Below are positions 45,743 through 54,376 of a DNA stretch of 61,395 nucleotides, piece by piece. The stretch comes from Acidimicrobiales bacterium (lineage in GTDB: Bacteria > Actinomycetota > Acidimicrobiia > Acidimicrobiales > GCA-2861595), in contig JAUJNQ010000002.1 of the NCBI GenBank assembly GCA_030448025.1, forward strand, positions 160,820 through 222,214, in the 5' to 3' direction. The notes under the pieces were generated by a model. It had not been told where the DNA came from and made no database searches. It was given only the letters and a program-made list of their open reading frames with translations. The translations under genes and the position numbers were made by a program. Numbering within the stretch: position 1 is the first letter of the stretch; the number at the start of each line of letters is the position of its first letter.

Positions 45743-46911
45743 GCGGCGTTCTCGACGGGGGCGCCCTGGAACAGTTGGTCTTCGACCGGGAGATCGTTGT
45801 GTGTTGCGGGCCGGGCGGTGTGGGCAAGACCACGGTCGCCGCCAGCCTGGCTCTCGAGTGCGCCCGGCGGGGGCGGCGCGCCTGCGTGGTCACCATCGAC
45901 CCCGCCCGTCGCCTGGCCAACGCTCTCGGGCTGTCAGAAGTCGGCAACGCCCCTTCGAGGATCGACGGTGACTGGCCCGGCGAGCTGTGGGCGCTCATGC
46001 TGGACACCAAGTCCACCTTCGACGCCCTCGTGACCCGGCATGCGGCCAGCCCCGAGCAGGCCGACGCCATCCTCCAGAACCGCCTGTACCGCAACATCTC
46101 GGGGGTGTTGTCGGGCACGCACGAGTACATGGCGATGGAGAAGCTCTACGAGCTGCACGAACAAGGGCGACTACCCGGATCGAGTGACCATGAAGCGCCT
46201 CGTTTCGACCTGGTCGTCGTCGACACCCCCCCGAGCCGGAACGCCCTCGACTTCGTGGATGCTCCTCGCCGGCTCACGCGCCTGCTCGACAACCGGGTCT
46301 TCCGGCTGCTCATGGTGCCCACCCGGGCCTATCTCCGGGCCGTGAGCGTGGCGACGCAGGCCTTCCTCCGCACGATCAGCAAGGTGGTGGGCGCTGAGGT
46401 GGTCACCGACGTCGTGGCCTTCTTCCAGGCCTTCGAGGGCATGGAGGAAGGCTTTCGCCAACGGGCCCAGGAGGTGCACGACCTGATCACCTCCGACGCC
46501 ACCGCGTTCGTGCTGGTGGCGTCCCCGGCCCGGGACGCCGTTCGGGAGGCGGCGTACTTCGCCGACAAGCTGGCGGAGGCCGGGATCCCCACCTCGGCCC
46601 TCGTGGTCAACCGGGTCCATCCTCGGTTCGTCGAGGGCGGTTCCGAGCCCGGCGGCGGTTCCGAGGGGGGTTCCGCTGGCGGCCTCGAAGGCGGCACAGT
46701 GGCCACGGCGTTGGCGCCGTTCTACGCCAACCTGGCCGAGTTCGTGGACATCGCCGGCCGGGAAGAGTCGCACTTCGCCACGCTGGGGGCCCGGGTGGCG
46801 CCCGCGCCCGTGGCCCGAGTTCCCTTCTTGCCCGCCGATGTCCACGACCTCGAAGGTCTGGCGGCAGTGGCCGACGAGCTGTTCCCGCCGCCGGCGAGCC
46901 AGCGGGCCTAG
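45739..46911 (+). CDS. ArsA-like ATPase, second of a pair
   Basis: A 390-residue partner: VVCCGPGGVGKTTVAASLA, CVVTIDPARRLANALG, LVVVDTPPSRNALDF. Compared with the first it keeps the DPARRL (switch) segment and has a Gly/Glu-rich insertion (EGGSEPGGGSEGGSAGG) near residue 300. The two probably form a heterodimer. The stop TAG is shared in reverse with the convergent STAS gene. Confidence 0.85.
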   Translation: MSGVLDGGALEQLVFDREIVVCCGPGGVGKTTVAASLALECARRGRRACVVTIDPARRLANALGLSEVGNAPSRIDGDWPGELWALMLDTKSTFDALVTRHAASPEQADAILQNRLYRNISGVLSGTHEYMAMEKLYELHEQGRLPGSSDHEAPRFDLVVVDTPPSRNALDFVDAPRRLTRLLDNRVFRLLMVPTRAYLRAVSVATQAFLRTISKVVGAEVVTDVVAFFQAFEGMEEGFRQRAQEVHDLITSDATAFVLVASPARDAVREAAYFADKLAEAGIPTSALVVNRVHPRFVEGGSEPGGGSEGGSAGGLEGGTVATALAPFYANLAEFVDIAGREESHFATLGARVAPAPVARVPFLPADVHDLEGLAAVADELFPPPASQRA

Positions 46912-47258
46912 GTCGCCTCGGTCGGCTGCTGGAGAGCTGCCGCGGCCTCGGCCACGGTGTCCACCACCGTCACGATGCGGTCGAAGCCGGTGGTGCGCAG
47001 CAGGCGCACGAGCGTGGTGCGGTTGCAGGCCACGGCCACGTCACCACCGAGCTCACGGGCCCGGCGGATGCCGCCGATCAGAGCGCCCAGGCCGGCCGAG
47101 TCGAGAAAGGGCACCGCCGACATGTCGATCAGGAGCCGGGGGGTGGAGGCAAGCTCGGCCAGGGACTGGCGGAACTGGCTGACGGTGAAGGCGTCGAGCT
47201 CCCCGACCGGGCGGCAGAGGGTGTAGGAATCCGTCTGCTCCAGCTGTATATCGAGCAA
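46908..47258 (-). CDS. STAS-domain anti-anti-sigma factor (second)
   Basis: A 116-residue STAS protein with DSAG around Ser54 (PFLDSAGLGALIGGIRRAR). It starts at TTG 47258 with AGGAGGAAGG a few bases upstream, a weak codon with a strong site. No RsbW partner is adjacent. A receiver protein is divergent across about 60 bp, and the two may form one signalling unit. The stop overlaps the convergent ArsA-like gene at CTAG. Confidence 0.87.
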   Translation of the reverse strand: MLDIQLEQTDSYTLCRPVGELDAFTVSQFRQSLAELASTPRLLIDMSAVPFLDSAGLGALIGGIRRARELGGDVAVACNRTTLVRLLRTTGFDRIVTVVDTVAEAAAALQQPTEAT

Positions 47259-47320
47259 TGCCTTCCTCCTGGAACCGCAACTCCTGCGAGGGTCCGCCCC
47301 TGCTTGCTCAGGTAGGCGAG

Positions 47321-47767
47321 ATGGTAGCCGTCTCCAGGGGTGGTTACCCTCGGGCGGTGCTCGACGTGGTGGTTGCCGGTGACGAGAGCTGGGTGCGTGA
47401 CGAAGTGTGCTCCGTGGTGTCGGCCATGCCCGACGTCGAGGTGCGGGAGGTGACCTCCGGCCCAGCCGTGCTGGCAGCGGCCAAGGAGACCGAGCCCGAC
47501 CTCGTCGTCCTCGACCAGCAGATGGGCAACATGGGAGCCGTCGCCGTGTGCCTGGACCTGCGGCTGGAGGAGGGGGCCGACCGCCTGAGCCACGTTCCGG
47601 TGCTCATGTTGCTCGACCGCCGGGCCGACGTATTCCTCGCCCGCCGCAGTGCGGCCGACGGGTGGCTGCTCAAGCCCCTCGATCCCATCCGGCTGCGCAA
47701 GGCCATCGCCGAGCTGCTGGAGGGAGGCACCTACTTCGACGACTCGTACCGGCCGACGCCGGCTTAG
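47321..47767 (+). CDS. Receiver-domain response regulator
   Basis: About 148 residues, a single receiver domain: VVVAGDESWVRDEVCSVV, the phospho-Asp in DLVVLDQQMGNMG, VPVLMLLDRR and the Lys in GWLLKPLDPIRL. There is no output domain. ATG 47321 has AGGTAGG upstream; GTG 47357 is the alternative. It may modulate the adjacent STAS protein by contact. Confidence 0.75.
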   Translation: MVAVSRGGYPRAVLDVVVAGDESWVRDEVCSVVSAMPDVEVREVTSGPAVLAAAKETEPDLVVLDQQMGNMGAVAVCLDLRLEEGADRLSHVPVLMLLDRRADVFLARRSAADGWLLKPLDPIRLRKAIAELLEGGTYFDDSYRPTPA

Positions 47768-47788
47768 GCTCCGGTAGCATCTGAACCA

Positions 47789-47866
47789 CGGGAAGTAGCG
47801 CAGCTTGGTTAGCGCGCAGCGTTCGGGACGCTGAGGTCGCGGGTTCGAATCCCGCCTTCCCGACCA
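47789..47866 (+). tRNA. tRNA-Pro (CGG) with encoded CCA
   Basis: CGGGAAG (47789-47795) pairs with CTTCCCG (47856-47862). The anticodon stem CAGCG/CGCTG holds anticodon CGG at 47824-47826. The T loop is GGTTCGAATCC. Discriminator A and CCA end at 47866. Confidence 0.95.
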
Positions 47867-48395
47867 GAACGCCCGGCTTGTGCGTTACCCGGCTCGGTTC
47901 ATCAGCTTGGCTCTGCTAGATGCGCTGAACCCAGTTGTGGTGACGTGTCTCGGAGCTGAGAGGCCACGGCGTCCATCGTCACCAGCCGGTCGCGATGCGC
48001 CCGGTCACGCCCTACTGGATCAGCTGCTATTCGGAACACATCGTCGATGAAGAAGTGCAGCTGCCAGAACGGCCGAAAATTAGATGTTCTGACTCGGATC
48101 CATCATCGGAGTTCCGGTCACCATCTCGATATCGGCGTGGGCGGTGTTGTGCCCGTTCTCGATCGACCAGGACAGCAACGCGAGCTCATGAGCTCGTCCA
48201 CGCCCGAGACGTCCTGGTTGAAGGGCTGGACGCCCATCTCGGCGAACTCGTCCGGACCTGAAGGCTGAGATCGGCGGGTCGAGTGGATCGAGCTCAGACC
48301 CTCCAAGAACCCGCTCGGGTCTCCCGCCGTTGAAGAAGCGAGAGCGACCAGTCGGTCGCGAAATGCTCCACGGGGCGGCGTAGACTGGTGCCAAG
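47867..48395. other. Gene-poor stretch between tRNA-Pro and tRNA-Ser
   Basis: No gene could be supported here. The minus strand has fragments in two frames (EFAEMGVQPFNQDVSG; HELALLSWSIENGHNTAHAD) that look protein-like and may be the relic of one decayed gene, but no family is recognised. Confidence 0.4.
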
Positions 48396-48482
48396 GGAGA
48401 GGTGCGAGAGCGGCCGAATCGGACTCACTGCTAATGAGTTGACCCTTCACCGGGTCCGAGGGTTCAAATCCCTCCCTCTCCG
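48396..48482 (+). tRNA. tRNA-Ser (GCT)
   Basis: GGAGAGG (48396-48402) pairs with CCTCTCC (48475-48481), discriminator G. The anticodon stem ACTCA/TGAGT holds GCT at 48430-48432. The long variable arm is usual for serine tRNA. CCA is not encoded. Confidence 0.95.
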
Positions 48483-48530
48483 CTCACTCCTCTCGCTGGC
48501 CGGCGCCTCCCCCTAGACTCGTCGGTCCAA

Positions 48531-48604
48531 GCGCTCGTAGCTCAACGGATCAGAGCATCTGACTACGGATCAGAAGGTTGGGGGTTCGAATCCCTCCGAG
48601 CGCG
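48531..48604 (+). tRNA. tRNA-Arg (ACG)
   Basis: GCGCTCG (48531-48537) pairs with CGAGCGC (48597-48603), discriminator G. The anticodon stem TCTGA/TCAGA holds ACG at 48565-48567. CCA is not encoded. A degraded copy lies 1.7 kb downstream. Confidence 0.95.
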
Positions 48605-48796
48605 CTGCGGGTGCTGGTCATGGCGTTGCGGCCTCCAGCGGAAGGGTGCCAGCACCAGCCTTCCTGGTACCAAATGGTCTGCCCACGCTGGCAATGCGCG
48701 GCTCGCCCTGTAACCGTGAGGCGGCGATGGACCTCGACTCATCCCGGGGCCGTTCAGACTGACTGTGTTGCCGCTGGCCGGCGGTACATTCCAAGC

Positions 48797-49873
48797 GTGG
48801 GTCGAGACTTCGGTGACCGAGTCGAGGGTTGCCTCCTCGGTGGCGCCGTGGGTGACGCGCTGGGCGCGCCGGTCGAGTTCCAGAGCTGGGTCGACATCAA
48901 GGCCCAATACGGAGATCAAGGACTCACCACACTGGAGCCGCCAGGGCACTTCACCGACGACACGCAGATGACGCTGTTTACCTGCGAGGGCCTCATACGT
49001 GCGTCAGTCCGAGGTCGCACGAAGGGCATCTGTCATCGGCCATCCGTCGTTCGCCACGCCTATCTCCGGTGGCTCCACACCCAAGGCGTGCCCTGGCGAC
49101 AGGCGGCGTCTGACTTCGCCGGGCAAGCCGACGAACCAGACGGCTGGCTGGTGCGCGATCAGCGTCTGCACCGCCGGCAGGCGCCGGGCAACACGTGCCT
49201 GTCTGCCCTCGAGTTGGGTGGCCGAGGCACGAGTGAGGAACCCGCGAACCACTCCAAGGGATGTGGCGGCGTGATGCGGGCGGCACCCGTCGGCCTGTTC
49301 CTTCGCCGCCAACCCGCCAGCGACATCTACAAACTGGGTTGCGACGTCGCGGCGATCACTCACGGTCACCCCGACGGATGGCACTCAGCTGGCGCCCTTG
49401 CGGTCATCGTCAGCGAACTGGTGCGTGGCGAAGAGATGGACCAAGCCGTCGCCACGGCGTTGCCTCTCACGTCCGACAGCATCCGAGCGGTGCTCGAGAA
49501 CGCCATGGAGGTTGCCGAGGACGGGCCTCCGACGCCATTGGTGATCGAGGAACGCTTAGGGGCCGGGTGGGTCGGGGAAGAAGCGCTGGCGATCGCCGCC
49601 GCCTGCGCCCTTGGCGGGGATGACTTCCCGACAGGCCTCCTTGCCGCGGTGAATCACTCCGGCGACACCGACTCGACCGGCGCGATCTGCGGCAACCTGC
49701 TCGGTGCCTCCCATGGTCGCTCAGCCATCCCTGCCGAGTGGCTCGCCGCACTGGACGCCGCCGATCTCGTGGAGACTGTTGCGAGCGACTTGATCCTCGA
49801 GGTCACGAACCCCCCGTCGGACGGAGACCAGTCCGTCCCCTCGTGGTGGTGGGAGCGCTACCCAGGATGGTGA
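48797..49873 (+). CDS. ADP-ribosylglycohydrolase (DraG-like)
   Basis: A 358-residue enzyme of the DraG/ARH family, which removes ADP-ribose from proteins or nucleic acids with a dimetal site. GCLLGGAVGDALGAPVEF, the metal motif HFTDDTQMTLF, SKGCGGVMRAAPVG and the C-terminal metal motif VNHSGDTDSTGAICGNLLGA are complete. The start is GTG 48797. It lies between intact tRNA-Arg and a tRNA-Arg remnant, upstream of RNA repair genes. Confidence 0.9.
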   Translation: MGRDFGDRVEGCLLGGAVGDALGAPVEFQSWVDIKAQYGDQGLTTLEPPGHFTDDTQMTLFTCEGLIRASVRGRTKGICHRPSVVRHAYLRWLHTQGVPWRQAASDFAGQADEPDGWLVRDQRLHRRQAPGNTCLSALELGGRGTSEEPANHSKGCGGVMRAAPVGLFLRRQPASDIYKLGCDVAAITHGHPDGWHSAGALAVIVSELVRGEEMDQAVATALPLTSDSIRAVLENAMEVAEDGPPTPLVIEERLGAGWVGEEALAIAAACALGGDDFPTGLLAAVNHSGDTDSTGAICGNLLGASHGRSAIPAEWLAALDAADLVETVASDLILEVTNPPSDGDQSVPSWWWERYPGW

Positions 49874-50320
49874 CCGCTCCCGGATTTGATGAGCGTTGAT
49901 CCAGGCCTGGGTGCCGGCCCTTGGAGCCAGCGCTTGTGGTCGATGTGTGAGGAGCCGAGGCCATCATCGGGTTGGCCGAGCCCATCGATGCTCGAGCGAG
50001 CTGGCGGTTCAAGGTGTCGGCGATGAACGCCTCGGCGCCTCCCCCGGTGCGGATACTGGTCAAGTGGTGCGAGCCACGCCCAGGTCGGATACTGGTCAAG
50101 ACCTGGTCACAGACTCACCATGTGAAGGCGGAGAAGACCGCCTGAACGGACAGGTTCGGCCGCCGGGCGATCAGGCCAACTCCCCTGCTCGGGCAACGGT
50201 TCGGGACTCAAGCGCCCGTAGCTCAGCGCAGCACGTCAGAGCATCTGACTACGATCACAAGGTTGGGATTCGAATCCCTCGGCTTCGACTTCGGGTCGCA
50301 GCGCGCCAAAAGGCGATTCG
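49874..50320. other. Non-coding stretch with short repeats
   Basis: No gene is supported. GGATACTGGTCAAG occurs twice (50051-50064, 50087-50100). A 26-bp block at 49927-49952 recurs at 50540-50565 inside the damaged hen1. The tRNA-Arg remnant lies at its right end. Confidence 0.5.
50212..50288 (+). pseudogene. tRNA-Arg (ACG) remnant
   Basis: It matches the intact tRNA-Arg at 48531 through CGTAGCTCA, GTCAGAGCATCTGACTACG, AAGGTTGGG and TTCGAATCCCTC, but the acceptor stem no longer pairs, the D arm has extra bases and the anticodon stem is broken. The preceding bases (CAAGCGC) also match, so it is a duplicate of that locus. Confidence 0.72.
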
Positions 50321-51839
50321 ATGCTGCTCACCATCTCGACAACCCATCAGCCGGCGACCGACCTCGGGTTCCTGCTTCACAAGAACCCCGCAGCAGCGCG
50401 TCCGAACCACAGGGCCGTCGAGATGTCATTCGGCACGGCGTCCGTCGTCGGGCCCGGAGGCCACCGTCATGGGCGCGCCATCAAAGTGCATGGTCCGCTG
50501 CCCTCATCGTGGAGGTCGACCCCGTCGGACTCGTGCGCGCCAGCGCTTGTGGTCGATGTGTGAGGGCCCCAAGGGCAATCGACTTCTCCCTCGCCCAGTA
50601 CGTCAACGACCGGCCCTACGCCGCCTCGTCGTTCCTGTCGAGCGGTGCACCGCTGCCCTCATCGTGGAGGTCGACCCCGTTGGGTGGCTACGTCGCCTCG
50701 TCGTTCCTGTCGTCAACAAGCTGTTCGGGACCGCGCTCACGGGTCGCAGCAAGCTGTTCGGGAGCGGCCGGAGCTGGCCCGGACACCTATCCCGGTCAGC
50801 GCCCACCTCCCGGTCGTGCCATGTCGAGGCGGTGAGACGATCCTGCGACGGCTGTTCGAGCCGCTCGGGTACCAGGTCGCCGCGACCGCCATCCCGTTGG
50901 ACCCGAACTTCCCGCAGTGGGGTGACAGCCGTTACGTCGACGTCACGCTCACCGCCACGGAGCGGCTACGGGATCTACTCGAGCACCTGTTCGTGCTGCT
51001 GCCGGTCCTGGACGACGACAAGCACTACTGGGTCGGCCCCGAAGAGATCGAGAAGCTCCTTCGCCGCGGCGGCGACTGGCTCGCTACGCACCCCGACCGC
51101 GAGCTCATCGCCCGTCGTTACCTCCGCCACGACCGGCGGCTCACCAACGAGGCTCTCGGGCGGCTGCTCGCCGACGAAGCCGACGACCCGGACGAGGCCG
51201 AAGCTGCCCACGACGCCGAAGAAGAGGCGGTCGAAAAGCGGATAAGCCTGAACGACCAGCGCCTCGCTGCTGTCATCGATCAGATCAGGGAAGTGGGCGG
51301 TCGGCGCGTCGTCGATCTCGGGTGCGGCGGCGGCGCGCTCGTGAAGCGCATCCTGAGCGACACGAAGGCCGAGAAGATCCTCGGTGTCGATGTCTCCTAC
51401 CGCGCCCTCGAAGGTGCCGCTCGGCGCCTGCACCTCGACACCATGGCGCCGCGCCAGCGTGAGCGTGGAGCTCGTCCAGGGAGCACTCACCTATCGTGAT
51501 CGTCGTCTGCAGGGTTTCGACGTCGCAACCGTCATCGAGGTGATCGAGCACCTCGACCCTCCCCGGCTCGGTGCGTTCGAGCGTGCACTGTTCGCCTACG
51601 CCTGCCCCACCACGGTGATCGTGACGACGCCCAGCGTGGAGTACAACACGCTCTTCGAGAGCCTTCCCGCCGGTGCCCTGCGCCACCGCGACCATCGCTT
51701 CGAGTGGACTCGAGCGGAGTTCGCGGACTGGGCAGGCGCCATCGCCTCGCGGCATGGCTACACCGTTGAGCTGTCCGGTATCGGGCCCGAAGATGCGGAG
51801 CTCGGGACGCCCACGCAGATGGCGGTGTTCCGCCGATGA
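50321..51839 (+). pseudogene. hen1: Bacterial Hen1 RNA 2'-O-methyltransferase, scrambled and frameshifted
   Basis: ATG 50321 gives the Hen1 N-terminus (MLLTISTTHQPATDLGFLLH). The order then breaks: AALIVEVDPVGLV (about 50497), SLAQYVNDRPYAASSFLS (about 50588), a second block of AALIVEVDPVGW (about 50652) and a second ASSFLS-type block, then a readable frame from about 50777 (TPIPVSAHLPVVPCRGGE; YWVGPEEIEKLLRRGGDW; RRVVDLGCGGGALVKRIL, the SAM site). Near 51450 it shifts again to VELVQGALTYRDRRLQGFD and VIEVIEHLD, ending at 51839. Hen1 methylates the 3' terminal ribose of RNA being repaired by Pnkp, whose gene overlaps the end. Confidence 0.85.
50495..50525 (+). repeat. 31-bp direct repeat inside hen1
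   Basis: This block recurs exactly at 50650-50680. Further duplicated pieces are 50622-50640 with 50694-50712, and the CAAGCTGTTCGGGA motif twice near 50717 and 50749. In an intact hen1 each would occur once. Confidence 0.75.
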
Positions 51840-54373
51840 AGATCACCCTGCCCGAGGTCTCGCTCGTCGCGCTCGTCGGCGTGTCCGGCTCGGGGAAGTC
51901 CACGTTCGCCACCACTCACTTCCTGCCCACCGAGGTGCTGTCCTCGGACTTCTGCCGGGGACTGGTGAGCGACGACCAGAACGACCAGAAGGCGACCAAC
52001 GCCGCCTTCGACGTGTTGCACTTCATCGCCTCCAAGCGGCTGGACGCCGGGAAGCTCACGGTGGTCGACGCCACCAACGTGCAATCCGAGGCCCGCAAGT
52101 CGCTCGTGGCGCTTGCCAAGAAGCACCACAGCCTCGCCGTCGCCATCGTCCTCGACGTCCCCGAGTCCATCTGCGCCGAGCGAAACGCCACCCGGCCGGA
52201 CCGCAACTTCGGCGCCCACGTGCTGCGCAACCAGCGCAGCCAGCTCCGCCGATCGATGAAGGGTCTTCGCCGCGAGGGCTTCCACAAGGTCTTCTTCCTC
52301 AACGGCGTCGAGGAGATCTCCAGAGCCACCATCGAACGCCGGCCGCTCTGGAGTGACCGCCGCAACGACCACGGCCCCTTCGACATCATCGGGGACGTCC
52401 ACGGCTGCTTCGACGAGCTCGCCACGCTCCTCAGCCAGCTCGGCTACGAGCTCGAGGACGACGGCGCCGGTGCGCATCACCCGCACGGGCGCCGGGCCTT
52501 CTTCGTCGGCGACCTCGTCGACCGCGGGCCGGCGACCCCCGCTGTCCTCCGGCTCGTCATGGGCATGGTCGACGCAGGCAACGCCCTCTGCGTACCCGGC
52601 AACCACGAGGCCAAGCTGCTGCGCGCCCTGCAGGGCCGCAACGTGACGGTCAGTCACGGCCTGGGCGAGTCGCTCGCCCAGCTCGCCGAGGAGCCGCCCG
52701 AGCTCTCGAAGAGGGTTGCCGAGTTCATCGACGGCCTGGTCAGCCATCTCGTCCTCGACGGCGGCAAGCTCGTCGTCGCCCACGCCGGGCTGCGCGCCGA
52801 CATGCATGGTCGAGCCTCGGCTGCGGTCCGGTCGTTCGCTCTCTACGGCGACACCACCGGCGAGACCGACGAGTTCGGTCTCCCCGTCCGCTACCCCTGG
52901 GCCGAGGACTATCGCGGCGATGCGATGGTCGTCTACGGCCATACCCCGGTGCCCGAGGCGACGTGGCTCAACCGCACCATCTGCATCGACACCGGCTGCG
53001 TGTTCGGCGGCCAGCTCACCGCGCTCCGTTACCCCGAACGCGAGCTCGTCTCGGTGCCCGCGGCGCGCACGTACTGGGAACCGGTCCGGCCGCTCCAGCC
53101 CGCCACCGAGGACGTGACCCGAGAGGCGACCGACCTCGACCTCGACGACGTCGTCGGCAAGCGCATCATCACCACCCGCCTCAGCCAGACGGTGACGATT
53201 CGCGAAGAGAACGCCATCGCCGCACTGGAGGTGATGAGCCGCTTCGCCGTCGACCCGCGCTGGCTCGTTTACCTCCCCCCCACCATGGCGCCCACCGCGA
53301 CGACCACGGTTGAAGGCCTCCTCGAGCACCCAACCGAAGCGTTCGACTCCTTCCGCCGCGATGGCGTGACCAGAGTGGTGTGCGAGGAGAAGCACATGGG
53401 CTCCCGCGCCGTGGTCGTCGTCTGCCGTGACCCAGAAGCGGCGGAGCGGCGGTTCGACGTGGCGAGCAGCCGTGCCGCCGGCACCATCGTCACCCGCACC
53501 GGCCGACGGTTCTTCAATGACTCAGAGCAGGAGCTCGCTCTTCTCGACAAGATCCGCGACGGCATCACCACCACCGGACTGTGGGACGCGCTGACCACTG
53601 ACTGGCTCGTCCTGGACGCCGAGCTCCTTCCCTGGTCGGCCAAGGCTGAGGAGCTGCTCCGCCGCCAGTACGCCTCCGTAGGTGCAGCGGCCACCGCCGC
53701 CCTGAGGGCTGAAGCCGACGTGATCGGGACCGCCCTCGGACGAGGTGCAGACCTCCAGGACCTTCTGGCCCGGACCGGCGAGCGCAGCCTCATGGCCGAG
53801 CGCTTCGTCGACGCGTACCGCCAGTACTGCTGGCCCGTCGAGTCCGTGGACGACCTCCGCCTGGCTCCGTTCCAGATCCTCGCAGGTGAAGGCCAGGTCC
53901 ATGCCCTCACCGACCACCTCTGGCACATCGACGTCCTCGGTCGCCTCGCCGAAGCGGACCCGGCCACGTTCCGCTCCACCGCCATCACGACCGTCGAGCT
54001 CGACGACACGAGCAGCGAAGCGGCTGCCACCGCCTGGTGGCAGGAGCTCACCGAGCGCGGCGGAGAAGGCATGGTCGTCAAGCCCGTCGATGTCGTGCAC
54101 CGCGGCCCCAAGGGCAACACCCAGCCGGGCATCAAGTGCCGCGGACCCGAGTATCTCCGCATCATCTACGGGGCCGAGTACACCGCCGAGGCCAACCTCA
54201 CCCGACTGCGATCGCGTGGCCTCGGCCACAAGCGGTCCCTCGCATTGCGCGAGTTCGCTCTCGGTGTCGAAGCTCTGGAACGCTTCGTCGGCGGCGAGCC
54301 GCTCTACCGAGTCCACCAATGCGTCTTCGGGGTGCTCGCCTTGGAGAGCGAACCCGTCGACCCAAGGCTTTGA
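51836..54373 (+). CDS. pnkp: Polynucleotide kinase-phosphatase-ligase (Pnkp)
   Basis: An 845-residue RNA repair enzyme. The N-terminal kinase has GVSGSGKST (15-23) and VVDATNVQSEARKSL. The middle metallophosphatase has IIGDVHGCFDEL, FVGDLVDRGPATP, CVPGNHEAKLL and VVAHAGLRADMHG. The C-terminal ligase/adenylyltransferase has the nucleotidyl lysine in CEEKHMGSRAVVVV (Lys about 519) and EGMVVKPVDV. All three domains are complete, unlike the preceding hen1, with which it shares an ATGA overlap. It heals and joins cut RNA, notably tRNAs cleaved by toxins. Confidence 0.95.
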   Translation: MKITLPEVSLVALVGVSGSGKSTFATTHFLPTEVLSSDFCRGLVSDDQNDQKATNAAFDVLHFIASKRLDAGKLTVVDATNVQSEARKSLVALAKKHHSLAVAIVLDVPESICAERNATRPDRNFGAHVLRNQRSQLRRSMKGLRREGFHKVFFLNGVEEISRATIERRPLWSDRRNDHGPFDIIGDVHGCFDELATLLSQLGYELEDDGAGAHHPHGRRAFFVGDLVDRGPATPAVLRLVMGMVDAGNALCVPGNHEAKLLRALQGRNVTVSHGLGESLAQLAEEPPELSKRVAEFIDGLVSHLVLDGGKLVVAHAGLRADMHGRASAAVRSFALYGDTTGETDEFGLPVRYPWAEDYRGDAMVVYGHTPVPEATWLNRTICIDTGCVFGGQLTALRYPERELVSVPAARTYWEPVRPLQPATEDVTREATDLDLDDVVGKRIITTRLSQTVTIREENAIAALEVMSRFAVDPRWLVYLPPTMAPTATTTVEGLLEHPTEAFDSFRRDGVTRVVCEEKHMGSRAVVVVCRDPEAAERRFDVASSRAAGTIVTRTGRRFFNDSEQELALLDKIRDGITTTGLWDALTTDWLVLDAELLPWSAKAEELLRRQYASVGAAATAALRAEADVIGTALGRGADLQDLLARTGERSLMAERFVDAYRQYCWPVESVDDLRLAPFQILAGEGQVHALTDHLWHIDVLGRLAEADPATFRSTAITTVELDDTSSEAAATAWWQELTERGGEGMVVKPVDVVHRGPKGNTQPGIKCRGPEYLRIIYGAEYTAEANLTRLRSRGLGHKRSLALREFALGVEALERFVGGEPLYRVHQCVFGVLALESEPVDPRL

Positions 54374-54376
54374 TGC

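Noticed and set aside
44720-46911. Arsenite efflux system (arsA)
   Set aside because: The two ATPases occur as the actinobacterial pair without ArsB, ArsD, ArsR or metal-binding Cys pattern, so an arsenic role is not supported.
43141-47258. Direct orthology of this neighbourhood to the mycobacterial whiB4-Rv3680-Rv3679 locus
   Set aside because: A WhiB gene near paired ArsA-like genes and a penicillin-binding protein is suggestive, but the WhiB here is of the FFPP subgroup and gene orientations differ.
47867-48395. Minus-strand protein between tRNA-Pro and tRNA-Ser
   Set aside because: Two frames contain protein-like pieces but no start, no family and no consistent end. Kept only as a possible relic.
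49905-50720. CRISPR-like array from repeated short blocks
   Set aside because: The repeats differ in length, are only two copies each, have no regular spacers, and mostly belong to a duplicated hen1 sequence.
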